Source of the DNA: Cyanobacteria bacterium FACHB-471
GTDB taxonomy: Bacteria; Cyanobacteriota; Cyanobacteriia; Elainellales; Elainellaceae
NCBI GenBank assembly: GCA_014695345.1
Contig: JACJOC010000052.1
Span: 96,845-160,844, forward strand
Length of the DNA: 64,000 bases
Direction of reading: 5' to 3'
How positions within the stretch are numbered: position 1 is the first letter of the stretch; every line of letters begins with the position of its first letter. The notes below the pieces were generated by a model. It made no database searches and was not told where the DNA came from. It saw only the letters and a list, made by a program, of their open reading frames with translations. Positions 44,301 through 52,035 of the stretch are shown piece after piece. The position numbers and the translations under genes were made by a program.

Positions 44301-44489
44301 ACTGTCGAAGCGACCTTAGAGGGGTGTGAAACGACTCTGGAGGCATTTGAAGTGGCTTCGGAAGCATTTGAAATAACTTCAGAGGCGTTTGGAGTGATTT
44401 TAGAGGCATCTGCATCAACTTCAGAGGTATTTGAAGCGGCTTTGAAAGCATTTGCATTAGCTTCGGAGGCATTTGAAGTCATCTTGGAA
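44301..44489 (+). repeat. 21-bp minisatellite, nine diverged units
   Basis: Nine units of 21 bases in register, consensus close to GCATTTGAAGTGACTTCAGAG. Read on the plus strand each unit gives a heptad like AFEVASE; minus-strand frames read as NASEVTS-like or PLQMPLK-like heptads. An imperfect further unit is visible upstream around 44280-44300. Confidence 0.9.
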
Positions 44490-44538
44490 GCCTGAGTTAT
44501 ACCAATTCTTCAAATTTGGACTACACATAGATACTCTT

Positions 44539-44566
44539 GTAGGGGCATTTCGCGAAACGCCCCTAC
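44539..44566. repeat. Palindromic interspersed repeat
   Basis: GTAGGGGCATTTCG and CGAAACGCCCCTAC are reverse complements with one mismatch. Relatives: 24844-24870 (shared TAGGGGC ends), 49813-49840 and 29581-29608. Confidence 0.8.
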
Positions 44567-44678
44567 CCAATCTGTTGCTCTACTTTAGGGACTTGGTATT
44601 AAAGGAGGAATTTACGGAGGAAAAAGCGATTGCCGTTAAAGCTTTCATCAAATTACAAAGATCTACACCCTACGAGGG

Positions 44679-44903
44679 CTAGTGTGTGTCTGCAATCGCC
44701 ACATAGCGCAGCAAGATTCGCAAGACTTCTCCGGGGTTGAGCGTCAGCCTGAGTTCTGACTCAGCCGGCGGGATTTCTGGACTCCATAAGCCTGCTTCGG
44801 CATAGTGCAGGTTGTGTAACTGGTGAATTGTGTTTTGCACGAGCGGGGGTGAACCGATGAGCAAATGGCGAATTGGCTCGCGGTTGGGATAGCGCAGGGG
44901 CAA
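44679..44903 (-). CDS. Conserved-type small cyanobacterial protein
   Basis: 74 residues if translation starts at TTG 44903; the frame is open for about 40 codons upstream but without ATG or GTG. The core RYPNREPIRHLLIGSP, TIHQLHNLHYAEAGLWSPEIP and NPGEVLRILLRYV reads like a real protein and resembles small cyanobacterial hypothetical proteins of this pattern. No membrane segment. Function unknown; the start is uncertain. Confidence 0.6.
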   Translation of the reverse strand: MPLRYPNREPIRHLLIGSPPLVQNTIHQLHNLHYAEAGLWSPEIPPAESELRLTLNPGEVLRILLRYVAIADTH

Positions 44904-45157
44904 GGGCTGTAGCTGTGGTGTGGAAACGGGTGCAGGATTCGGTTGCAGCAGGGTAGGTGCTGCTGAAAATAGGGATAAAATACCTTCAGCCCTCAGACTG
45001 CCTCAATCAGTCGAAAGGGTTAGCTGTCGGAAGTTGGTGTCAACAACTTTCGGCAGCGCAACTAAATTTTTGGGTCTGCAACTTGAAAGAACTCATTCTG
45101 TCGAAGTCGCATTGCAGAATTAAATCTTATCGGAATAGGGTTAGTCAAGTAGAAAAA

Positions 45158-45505
45158 TTACAACACTCGCAAAATAAATGGGTAGCGATAGGGTCGGTCT
45201 AGCTGGGTCAGTGCGTGAACTGTAGCAATGATTGGCATCAGCCAGCTAATAAACAGCGTTAGAAACAATAGTGGCAAGCCAATTCCAATGAAGGACAACA
45301 GTAAGAAAAGGAAGATATAGACAATAATATTGATGAAAAAGTTAAGTGCTTCTCTAGCATTTTGCTGCACAATTGGGTCATCAGAGAGAACCAAGACCGC
45401 AATCGGAACTAACAGCGGCAAAACCGCAACATTGAAGAGCAAAACCCCGTGGCTGACAGCTGACAACAGCTTGCGTTTTTCTAAATTAGTCATGGCTCGA
45501 TTCAT
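45158..45505 (-). CDS. DUF4870-family membrane protein
   Basis: A 115-residue protein; ATG 45505 is used, though ATG 45493 is possible and a GTG lies directly upstream. It has the DUF4870 pattern: LLSAVSHGVLLFN, a hydrophobic helix, VLSDDPIVQQNAREALNFFIN, another long hydrophobic stretch and a final HALTQLDRPYRYPFI. Three membrane helices. Function of the family is unknown. Stands alone between repeats. Confidence 0.85.
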   Translation of the reverse strand: MNRAMTNLEKRKLLSAVSHGVLLFNVAVLPLLVPIAVLVLSDDPIVQQNAREALNFFINIIVYIFLFLLLSFIGIGLPLLFLTLFISWLMPIIATVHALTQLDRPYRYPFILRVL

Positions 45506-45946
45506 CACCCGTTAAGCTGATCACGTAAATTTAACCAAGCGTTCCGCACATTGCGGTGTCCCTAAAAGCTGTTTTTCGAGCGCTTTGCACTTGCAAAACT
45601 AAAGTGTCAAATCTATGTGGGTTGATTGATGCTGTGACTTTACCCTTCAAGTGTAGCCAACAGATTGAGAGGCGTCAGATCAGCAATGCCCCAATCGTCA
45701 AAGACCTACATCTAATACCACCGTCCGTAGAGTAGCGGCATCGGTAGGGGCGAAGCGTTCGGTCGCAATCCCTGCCACTAAGGCACAATTCTTTTGCCGA
45801 ATGCTTCGCCCGTACACCCAATAGTGCTTCTTAACGAAACGGCTTTATAAACTGCCGTATTCTGCACGCAACCGGATTTTCTAGCTTTCATCGAAACTAT
45901 ATTCTAGGTATCATCCCCAGTGGGAGACGGAGTGAAACAACCGCCT
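45506..45946. other. 441-base gene-free stretch
   Basis: Contains copy 2 of the MITE-like repeat (45713-45836). The rest shows no coding or structural signal that I can identify. Confidence 0.6.
45713..45836 (-). repeat. Dispersed MITE-like repeat, copy 2
   Basis: Reverse complement of 531-657 with roughly 85-90 per cent identity by eye. Internal inverted repeat: GGGGCGAAGCGTTCGGTC against GCCGAATGCTTCGCCC. It lies between the DUF4870 gene and the cas6 fragment. Confidence 0.8.
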
Positions 45947-46290
45947 ATGACTCCTTGCTCACGTCGCAAATGTAATCCAAATGCAGTTGATCTCACCTGG
46001 TCAAAAGACACAGAGCTAATCGGGCTGACCCTACAACTACAGCCCCTCCAGGACAGCTCACTCTACCCGCAATATACGATTGGGCTGCACGCCTGGTTTC
46101 TCGATCAGGTCCGTCAGGCTGACCCCGACCTATCTGCCTATATGCACGACGGCGAATCTGAGAAACCTTTCACCATCTCCGGTCTGCAAGGACTCTCCTC
46201 TACCTCTAGCCGCTCACATTCGCTGAGTGCCAACCAGACATATGATTGGACAATCACTGCACTCTCCCAACCCGTCGTACAGTGGCTATG
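45947..46290 (+). pseudogene. cas6: CRISPR endoribonuclease Cas6, N-terminal fragment
   Basis: The frame starts at ATG 45947 and encodes about 115 residues of Cas6: LIGLTLQLQPLQDSSLYPQY, TIGLHAWFLDQVRQADPDLS, AYMHDGESEKPFTISGLQGL and TYDWTITALSQPVVQWL. Cas6 proteins are usually 200-300 residues; here the match stops near 46290 and the frame then runs into the 3' end of the convergent Mut7-C gene. No CRISPR repeats or other cas genes were seen in the window. The C-terminal glycine-rich RNA-binding loop is absent, so the product cannot be a normal crRNA-processing enzyme. Confidence 0.8.
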
Positions 46291-46316
46291 GTATATCAGT
46301 GGTTTTAGGAGTTTTG

Positions 46317-47087
46317 TCAGTCAACCAGGTCTACGACTGGAGCCATCGCTTGACCCTTAACCTCATCAGTCAAAGACTGAATGCGTTCATAGTGAGCACC
46401 CCGCCAGTAGACCTGATCACAGTTCTGGCATTGGGTGAAATCGTCATAGTAAAGGCGAGTGTAGTAGAGAATTTGGTGCTGGATATCAGCTTTATCCACC
46501 CAGAGTACTTCACCATTGCAACGAGGACAGCGATGAAGAGGGGCGATCGCAGGATACAGCTTAAACCGCGCTAACACCTCCACTATCTGCTCCTCTGGAT
46601 TGTGTGAACGGACTGCATACCCATAAGTAACAATGCTTCGCTTCAGCAGCCCCCGGTCTTGAGTCAGGAGAATGCGCTGTTCCTGGCTAGAGGTTTGAGC
46701 TAGTTCATCGTCGTTGGAGTCATTGCGATAAAGAGTATCAAAGCCTAACAACCGCAGATAGGTTGCCAACTTGCCCAAATGCACATCCACCACAAAGCGC
46801 ATCGGCGATAACGGTGGAGGCTGCACCTGGGAGACGGGTGTGATATCCAACGTGGTGAACTGGGGATAGACGCTGATGCGATCGCCCTCCTGCACCAGAT
46901 AGCCAAAACTAACCGATTCCCCATTCACAATAATCAGGTTAATTTCGGGATGAGGGACTCCTACCGCTTCGATCGCATCTTTGATAGAACCTCGGTCTTT
47001 GATATAACGCTCAAATTCCACCTGCCGACGGTGGGGTGGCAGGAAATCATTCAGGCTGCTATAAAAGCGAAAAAAGGCATGGGGCAT
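46317..47087 (-). CDS. Mut7-C RNase-domain protein with ubiquitin-like N-terminus
   Basis: A 256-residue protein. The first 85 residues form a ubiquitin/MoaD-like fold (FYSSLNDFLPP, VNGESVSFGYLVQEGDRISVYP). The rest is a Mut7-C PIN-like domain: FVVDVHLGKLATYLRLLGFDT with the acidic residue, LLTQDRGLLKR, and a zinc ribbon HRCPRCNGEV with CQNCDQVYW. Proteins of this two-domain design are widespread in bacteria and are predicted RNases. It ends just past the junction with the cas6 fragment, so the rearrangement did not visibly damage it. Confidence 0.92.
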   Translation of the reverse strand: MPHAFFRFYSSLNDFLPPHRRQVEFERYIKDRGSIKDAIEAVGVPHPEINLIIVNGESVSFGYLVQEGDRISVYPQFTTLDITPVSQVQPPPLSPMRFVVDVHLGKLATYLRLLGFDTLYRNDSNDDELAQTSSQEQRILLTQDRGLLKRSIVTYGYAVRSHNPEEQIVEVLARFKLYPAIAPLHRCPRCNGEVLWVDKADIQHQILYYTRLYYDDFTQCQNCDQVYWRGAHYERIQSLTDEVKGQAMAPVVDLVD

Positions 47088-47134
47088 ATTATCGCTGGAG
47101 CGTGACGTTGGCTTATCAAATTGCGCTGATCAAA

Positions 47135-48937
47135 TTAGTCCGCATTCACTTCTGATTCTGTATCCTCAAACAAGCGATCGCCTCGGTGTAATCGATATGC
47201 CATCTGATAAGTTTGCTCCTGCGATCGCATCGTGGGCGCATGAGCCGCCAGATATCGCGCCGCTGCTACCAGTACAGGTACCCCTTCCACAGGATTGGTG
47301 AGTTGAGAATACAGGCGAAATGCCGCTTCCATCGATTGCATCACATGAAAATCTCGATTCTCGCGCAACATTAGTTTTGCCAGCACGGTCATCAGAGCTT
47401 TAGGATTGCCACCGCTATAAAGATATTGCGCCACCAATCGACCCGTTTCGTTGACCTGCTGCTGGCGATCGAGCAGGTCAGGCAATTTCTCCAATAAAGA
47501 TTCAGGATTGGCAACAGTATCTTTAGCGTCCGGTAAGCGCGCAGGCGGCACGTTGAGAAATCGGTTCAAATAAACGCTCATAGCTGCATCAAATACACCC
47601 CGAAGTAGCTCAACCGTTGGAACCCGACGAATTCCCTGTAGGACAGCATTCGCAAAGGTAAAGGGATGGTGGGCACTGTTCCAATCTCCATGATCATTAT
47701 TCGTGTGGAATCGGGCAACGCGCAGGGCAGCTGCATAGGTGACGATTTGGGCTAACTGTTCCTCAGTACAGCCCGACCGCAATGCATCTAACAAACCATT
47801 GGCGATCGCCTGAGCATCCTCTCCCAATAACACGGAAAGGAATTCTGGAGGTTGAACCCACTCTCCTCGCTGAGATTTTCCAGTTTCGAGTACAGCAGGC
47901 AATTGCTCAAATGCCTCTTCTAGAATGGCTACCAAATCCACCGGGTATCGCCATGAACTGGCTTCTTCCATGCGCGTTGCATTTGCCAACCCTGCCACAA
48001 GACTTGCCAGAACAGGTTCAGCTTCTTGCCAATCAGTTGCTTCGCCGTGCTCCGAAGGGGTAACCGCATCTAATGCCTCTAATGCCTTATTGATAAAGTC
48101 CAGCACATGCCCCACATCCAAGTAGCGATGATCGGTTGCTGCTGCAAATAACATTTCGGCAATCTGAGTACGACTGATTCCAAGCTCTACTGCGGTCACC
48201 AAACACCGTTCAGCCGCCTCGCGATCGCGCTGGTCGATAAACTGACGAAACCAGGCTTTTAAGGTCACAAAATCTAAGTGAGTTGTCGGCAGGGGGTGTA
48301 CTCGAAAATGAGGAGGAGACCCTGCACTGTCACGCGCAACAGCAGAAAGTCCCTGATAGAGGGCACGGGGGCAATCGCTTTCATCAAGGTAGGGCAGCAG
48401 ATTCATCATGCAGGTGAGCATGGTTAGCCCCGTATCCCATCCGGTTTTGTTGTAGCGAGTGCCAAAGGACAGCCCGACCTGAAAGGGCTTAGTTGGCGCA
48501 ATTCCCAAATCTAGTAATGCGATCACTGATTTCGCAATAACCAGTGAAATGCCTTGCTCCAGTCCATCCTGTAATCGTTGCTGATGATGAACTTTGAGGT
48601 TATCCAGGGGGGTAACGTCTATCCAAATCTCCCCATCTCGAATCTGTACGGGAAACGATCGCACATCATCTGCCCAAGAATCAAACGTGCCGCCGCTTGC
48701 CAAGTCAAACCGAGCATAGTGCCACGGGCACGTGACAATCCCATCCTTACACACACTGCCGTGTAGTGGAAAACCCATGTGTGGACAACGGTTATCGATC
48801 GCATAGACGCGATCGTCGCTGTAGAACAGCGCAATGGGTTGCTGGTTTAAACGGACGAGTAACTGTCCTTTTTCCTGAAGTTCTACCAGAGTTGCAGCAC
48901 GAACAAGTGATTGAGGTCGGTCCGAAATAGATTTCAT
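47135..48937 (-). CDS. Rieske [2Fe-2S] protein with a large helical C-terminal region
   Basis: A 600-residue protein. Residues about 10-110 are a Rieske domain with the cluster ligands in CPHMGFPLHGS and CPWHYARFD (Cys-x-His and Cys-x2-His). The next 480 residues are mostly helical, with several conserved-looking stretches (GWDTGLTMLTCMMNLLPYL, HHPFTFANAVLQGIRR), and I do not recognise a named family. Rieske ferredoxins carry electrons at fairly high potential; here the C-terminal part may be an oxygenase-like or substrate domain. No signal peptide. A perfect 10-bp inverted repeat lies immediately upstream of the ATG, suggesting specific control. Confidence 0.85.
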   Translation of the reverse strand: MKSISDRPQSLVRAATLVELQEKGQLLVRLNQQPIALFYSDDRVYAIDNRCPHMGFPLHGSVCKDGIVTCPWHYARFDLASGGTFDSWADDVRSFPVQIRDGEIWIDVTPLDNLKVHHQQRLQDGLEQGISLVIAKSVIALLDLGIAPTKPFQVGLSFGTRYNKTGWDTGLTMLTCMMNLLPYLDESDCPRALYQGLSAVARDSAGSPPHFRVHPLPTTHLDFVTLKAWFRQFIDQRDREAAERCLVTAVELGISRTQIAEMLFAAATDHRYLDVGHVLDFINKALEALDAVTPSEHGEATDWQEAEPVLASLVAGLANATRMEEASSWRYPVDLVAILEEAFEQLPAVLETGKSQRGEWVQPPEFLSVLLGEDAQAIANGLLDALRSGCTEEQLAQIVTYAAALRVARFHTNNDHGDWNSAHHPFTFANAVLQGIRRVPTVELLRGVFDAAMSVYLNRFLNVPPARLPDAKDTVANPESLLEKLPDLLDRQQQVNETGRLVAQYLYSGGNPKALMTVLAKLMLRENRDFHVMQSMEAAFRLYSQLTNPVEGVPVLVAAARYLAAHAPTMRSQEQTYQMAYRLHRGDRLFEDTESEVNAD

Positions 48938-48963
48938 ATTTATAAAGAATTAACTTTATAAAT
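48938..48963. promoter_or_regulatory. Perfect inverted repeat abutting the Rieske gene start
   Basis: ATTTATAAAG and CTTTATAAAT are separated by AATTAA. The repeat ends one base before the start codon on the minus strand, where a ribosome binding site is expected but absent. It looks like an operator for a dimeric repressor or an RNA hairpin masking the start. Confidence 0.65.
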
Positions 48964-49022
48964 ATCCTAAGCAAGTCTCCTTAGTTTGTAAAGACTTTCC
49001 TTTAGTTTCTTGACTGCCGCGA

Positions 49023-49205
49023 TCAAGATTGGTTTTGAATTGCTTTGTCAGTCACCCCTGTAGACAAAACGATGGAAACTTCGACCGCTCCCAGTTGGAG
49101 CAATCGCTCCATCATCCCTTCCAGGTGTTGCATTGAAGGGAGAACTGCTTTCAAGATGTAATATTCGTTGCCCACAACGCGATGGCAACCTGACAAGCTA
49201 TCCGA
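49023..49205 (-). pseudogene. Lrp/AsnC-family regulator, C-terminal remnant
   Basis: The frame encodes GCHRVVGNEYYILKAVLPSM, EGMMERLLQLGAVEVSIVLS and TGVTDKAI, the second half of the RAM (ligand-binding) domain of Lrp/AsnC regulators. The HTH half is missing, and the sequence upstream is an inverted repeat. It lies between the Rieske gene and DoxX, on the same strand as both. Confidence 0.78.
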
Positions 49206-49246
49206 TTTTTGAAGGGGCTTAGCAATAATCAAGTCCCTTCAAAAAT
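49205..49246. repeat. 16-bp inverted repeat downstream of DoxX gene
   Basis: ATTTTTGAAGGGGCTT and AAGTCCCTTCAAAAAT are reverse complements with one mismatch around a ten-base loop. It lies 32 bases past the DoxX stop and at the broken end of the Lrp remnant; it could act as a terminator for DoxX or mark the break. Confidence 0.75.
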
Positions 49247-49278
49247 TTGATCATGAGGTAATAACAACGTTGAGCTAC

Positions 49279-49782
49279 TTATCCTAACTCATTCATTCTG
49301 TTTTGCCGCTTAACACGGTAGTGGTCATAAGCCGCACAAATCCACGCTCCAATTAGCATAAACACATTTTTGTCCCAGTTGCCCTGGTTATTAGGCAATA
49401 GTCCACCTGGTCCAATTAGACCAAAAGCCAGAATAAAGCTCAGGAGCATGAGCATCATGATGATGCCAGCCCAGCGCACCCAACGGTTTACTACAAAGGC
49501 GGCTCCCACAATCATTTCGACTGCCGGAAGCAGATAGGCATAGGGCAAAGCAAGGAAAGCGGGCAAAGGTCCAACCCCTTGAAATCCCCAGCCCCAGAGA
49601 GCTAGCTTGCTCTGTGTCACTGTTTCAAAGAAACCACCTGGGGTGCGAAAGTAGATGTAGTTGGCGATTCCTGAAAGGATAAAAAAGATGCCTAAGAGGA
49701 CGCGCATGGTGGCGATCGCCGTGATCACCATGCTGCGTTCGCTCTTTAATCCAACTCGCTGATCAAAAGTGTCTTGAAGCAT
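49279..49782 (-). CDS. DoxX-family membrane protein
   Basis: A 167-residue protein with AGGA about ten bases before the ATG. Four membrane helices with the DoxX pattern: MRVLLGIFFILSGIANY, LLPAVEMIVGAAFVVNRWVRW, IIMMLMLLSFILAFG and a final WICAAYDHYR. DoxX proteins are subunits or partners of quinone-linked oxidoreductases in some organisms; in bacteria they are often near oxidative-stress genes. Here it follows an NDH-2-like gene on the same strand, so both may feed the quinone pool. Confidence 0.88.
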   Translation of the reverse strand: MLQDTFDQRVGLKSERSMVITAIATMRVLLGIFFILSGIANYIYFRTPGGFFETVTQSKLALWGWGFQGVGPLPAFLALPYAYLLPAVEMIVGAAFVVNRWVRWAGIIMMLMLLSFILAFGLIGPGGLLPNNQGNWDKNVFMLIGAWICAAYDHYRVKRQNRMNELG

Positions 49783-49812
49783 TTGAAATTTTCCTAAAGT
49801 ATCGGTTTCCCT

Positions 49813-49840
49813 GTAGAAGCGTTTCGCGAAATACCCCTAC
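49813..49840. repeat. Palindromic interspersed repeat, degenerate
   Basis: GTAGAAGCGTTTCG and CGAAATACCCCTAC form an imperfect palindrome of the same kind as 44539-44566. It lies between the NDH-2-like gene and DoxX. Confidence 0.65.
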
Positions 49841-49876
49841 AAAATTCATCTATCTAGTTAGCAATGCCTGAAAACA

Positions 49877-51301
49877 CTACTGGCTTTGCTGTAACTGATC
49901 TAACAACACAGGTAAACCCGTCGGTCGCAACACCTGACTAAATTGATTGGGCTGGATTGCTCGCCAAAACAATGCACTGCTACTGATTACCACCAAAACG
50001 GCCGCAATATCTCCCAACCGTTGCAATAGATGAAGGGAAGGTTGACTGGATAGGTTAGGTTGACTGTGACGGCTAAAAACTTCATAGGTGAGCCAATCTA
50101 CCGTCGCCCTAAAGTTGTGAATAGGGGTTGGCAAAAGCTCTAAATAGGTGCCCTGACGAATCAAATGCCCCGATCGCCCAGAAATGATAAAGCGATCGAA
50201 TAAATTAGCAGCTGCCTCCCCTAATCCTAGTTTCATCAAGGTTCCTCGAAGGGTAACTTTGACGGGTTTAAGAGGTTTGTTTTGCACCATTGCCATCACA
50301 TTGTGGGCAATTGTAGCCCCCTGCTGGTAAGCAACTTGCGCTGTTGCAGGTAGCATCATGTCCAGTGCCGCATTATCCCCACCTACAAACACCTCCGAAA
50401 AATCAGGTAGCTGCATGGTGGGCGTAATTCGCAGGCGACCAGAGCGATCGCGCCGGTCAGCAGGAATGTCTAGTTGCTTGAGCAAAGGGTGAACGGCAGT
50501 TCCGGCTGTCCAGATAATTGTCGCCGCATCAAGCTTGTTCTCATGTCCCTGCTGCTTGTATTGCAAACACTCTGGATGAATGGCGCTGACTGTTGCTTCT
50601 GTCACAAGTTGCACGGGAATGGTGCGCTTCTTCAACGCTTTTTCAGCTACTTCCCGCAAGTGACTATTAATGTCTCCTTTAAGAATTTCCTTACTACGAT
50701 TGAGGATAAAAATTTGAATTTCTTCAGGGTTACCATTGAGCTTTCGATACCACTGGGGCAACAAGTCTGCTAAGGTAGCAGCCATTTCTACACCAGACGG
50801 ACCTGCTCCGGCGATCGCCACCGTCAACAGGACGCGACGACGCTCTAGATCATCGGTTTGACTTGCCTGCTGGAGACACGCTCGCAAGTGCCGTCCCAGC
50901 GATAGTGCATCCTCACCCGTGCGAAATGCAAAGGTGTAGTCTTCTGCTCCAGGAATGCCAAAGTAGTTTGTTGTACTTCCCAATGCCAGCACAAGATGTC
51001 CATAACTATATTGCAATCCAGAGGCTAACTTAACCTGTCGCTGATGCAGATCAATCCCCTGAACCGTATCCTGCACAAACGTGATGCCGTCACAATCTAG
51101 CAGTTTTGCATAGCGAGGTTGAACCTGGCTATCGGCCATTTCACCACTCAACAACTCATATAGGAGTGGCTTAAACACAAATCGGTCCGCTTGTTCGATC
51201 AAAACAATGGGTCGAGAGTGTCGGTGATGGCAAAGGTGTAATGCCGTCAGCAATCCAGTAAAACCACCACCTAAGATCACGGTTGGACTTAACGGATTCA
51301 T
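49877..51301 (-). CDS. Type II NADH:quinone oxidoreductase-like protein (NDH-2)
   Basis: A 474-residue protein. FAD motif VILGGGFTGLLTALHL, VLALGSTTNYFGIPG, a second nucleotide motif VAIAGAGPSGVEMAATLADL, the WTAGTAVHPLLK strand, and VFVGGDNA with DMMLPATAQVAYQQG define the NDH-2 family. The C-terminal hydrophobic stretch (about 440-460) is typical of cyanobacterial NDH-2 and would attach it to the membrane. It oxidises NADH and reduces plastoquinone without proton pumping. Its neighbours DoxX and DM13 are also redox-related families. Confidence 0.92.
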   Translation of the reverse strand: MNPLSPTVILGGGFTGLLTALHLCHHRHSRPIVLIEQADRFVFKPLLYELLSGEMADSQVQPRYAKLLDCDGITFVQDTVQGIDLHQRQVKLASGLQYSYGHLVLALGSTTNYFGIPGAEDYTFAFRTGEDALSLGRHLRACLQQASQTDDLERRRVLLTVAIAGAGPSGVEMAATLADLLPQWYRKLNGNPEEIQIFILNRSKEILKGDINSHLREVAEKALKKRTIPVQLVTEATVSAIHPECLQYKQQGHENKLDAATIIWTAGTAVHPLLKQLDIPADRRDRSGRLRITPTMQLPDFSEVFVGGDNAALDMMLPATAQVAYQQGATIAHNVMAMVQNKPLKPVKVTLRGTLMKLGLGEAAANLFDRFIISGRSGHLIRQGTYLELLPTPIHNFRATVDWLTYEVFSRHSQPNLSSQPSLHLLQRLGDIAAVLVVISSSALFWRAIQPNQFSQVLRPTGLPVLLDQLQQSQ

Positions 51302-51375
51302 GATCTCCCCATCTAACTAGAGAACTGGGAATCGGTTAGCAAAAGATACAACATACTTTGGGTGGAATAGAAACT

Positions 51376-51452
51376 GTAGGTTGGGTGGAACAGAGCGTAA
51401 CCCAACACGGGCTTGAATTTTGTTGGGTTACGCTACGCTTCACCCAACCTAC
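51376..51452. repeat. Long imperfect inverted repeat of the GTAGGTTGGGT type
   Basis: GTAGGTTGGGTG at one end pairs with CACCCAACCTAC at the other, and AGCGTAACCCAACA with TGTTGGGTTACGCT nearer the centre. Repeats of this look are widespread in cyanobacterial genomes as non-autonomous elements. It lies between the DM13 gene and the NDH-2-like gene. Confidence 0.85.
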
Positions 51453-51507
51453 GCCTTTTTGGAGTAGGAACTAGGAACCAGTGAACTGTTAGCAGTGTCA
51501 ATTGAGG

Positions 51508-52035
51508 CTATTGAATGCTGGCGCTGCTTGAACCTCCCAGGACGGCATAGCCCATTGTTGCGTTAGCCGTGCGACACCAAATTGAGACGGATTTGAACTC
51601 TGATAGATTAACCGAATCTGGAATGGGATAGCGCTGTTCACCCGTGACACTTTGCAGCGCACCCAAGTTTACAAAGCTACCAAAACTAGAGTAGCTACCT
51701 GGTGGAACTTCAGAAGTTTCTAGAACGACGTGTAGATCAGGAGCCATATCGGTGGTACTGAAGGCGGAATCTAATACAACATATCTTTGTCCGTCTTCTT
51801 CAATAATTTGGGCTGTCCCCGTAGTGGGTGCCTCTGCTGCAACAAAAGTTCCAGCTAGGGCAACGATAGACTCACTTTGAGCAATTAGGCTTTCGGTTGC
51901 AATGACCGATCCGAAGGTTCCATGAACAGGATTAGCAATGGTGGCAGCAGCAGCGGCAATTGAAAGTGCTGACGCTAAAACTGAAACCATGCCAAATTTC
52001 ACAATTGAATGGTGCTTAATTGATTTGATCTTCAT
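51508..52035 (-). CDS. DM13-domain secreted protein
   Basis: A 175-residue protein with a long signal peptide (hydrophobic run about 13-33). The DM13 domain covers residues about 60-168: GTFVAAEAPTTGTAQIIEED, YVVLDSAFSTTDMAPDLHVVL, RYPIPDSVNLSEFKSVSIWC and a final ATMGYAVLG. The single conserved cysteine is in IWCR. DM13 is proposed to take part in extracytoplasmic redox reactions. A lipoprotein paralogue lies at 55092. Confidence 0.9.
   Translation of the reverse strand: MKIKSIKHHSIVKFGMVSVLASALSIAAAAATIANPVHGTFGSVIATESLIAQSESIVALAGTFVAAEAPTTGTAQIIEEDGQRYVVLDSAFSTTDMAPDLHVVLETSEVPPGSYSSFGSFVNLGALQSVTGEQRYPIPDSVNLSEFKSVSIWCRTANATMGYAVLGGSSSASIQ

Larger units (their letters stand above)
44214..44678. 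other. 465-base gene-poor stretch
   Basis: Contains the 21-bp minisatellite (44301-44489) and a palindrome (44539-44566). Several overlapping open frames exist on both strands through the minisatellite, but they follow from the repeat having no stop codons; none has a good start signal. Confidence 0.7.

Noticed and set aside
44245..44495. Genes for heptad-repeat proteins over the minisatellite
   Set aside because: Three frames are open simply because the 21-bp unit has no stop codon; none has a start signal. Kept only as a finding.
44473..44682. A 69-codon plus-strand frame after the minisatellite
   Set aside because: It reads through the palindrome at 44539-44566 and has no supported start.
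45506..45946. Possible CRISPR array beside the cas6 fragment
   Set aside because: No regularly spaced direct repeats occur on either side. The only repeat is the single MITE-like copy, which matches 531-657 and not a CRISPR unit.
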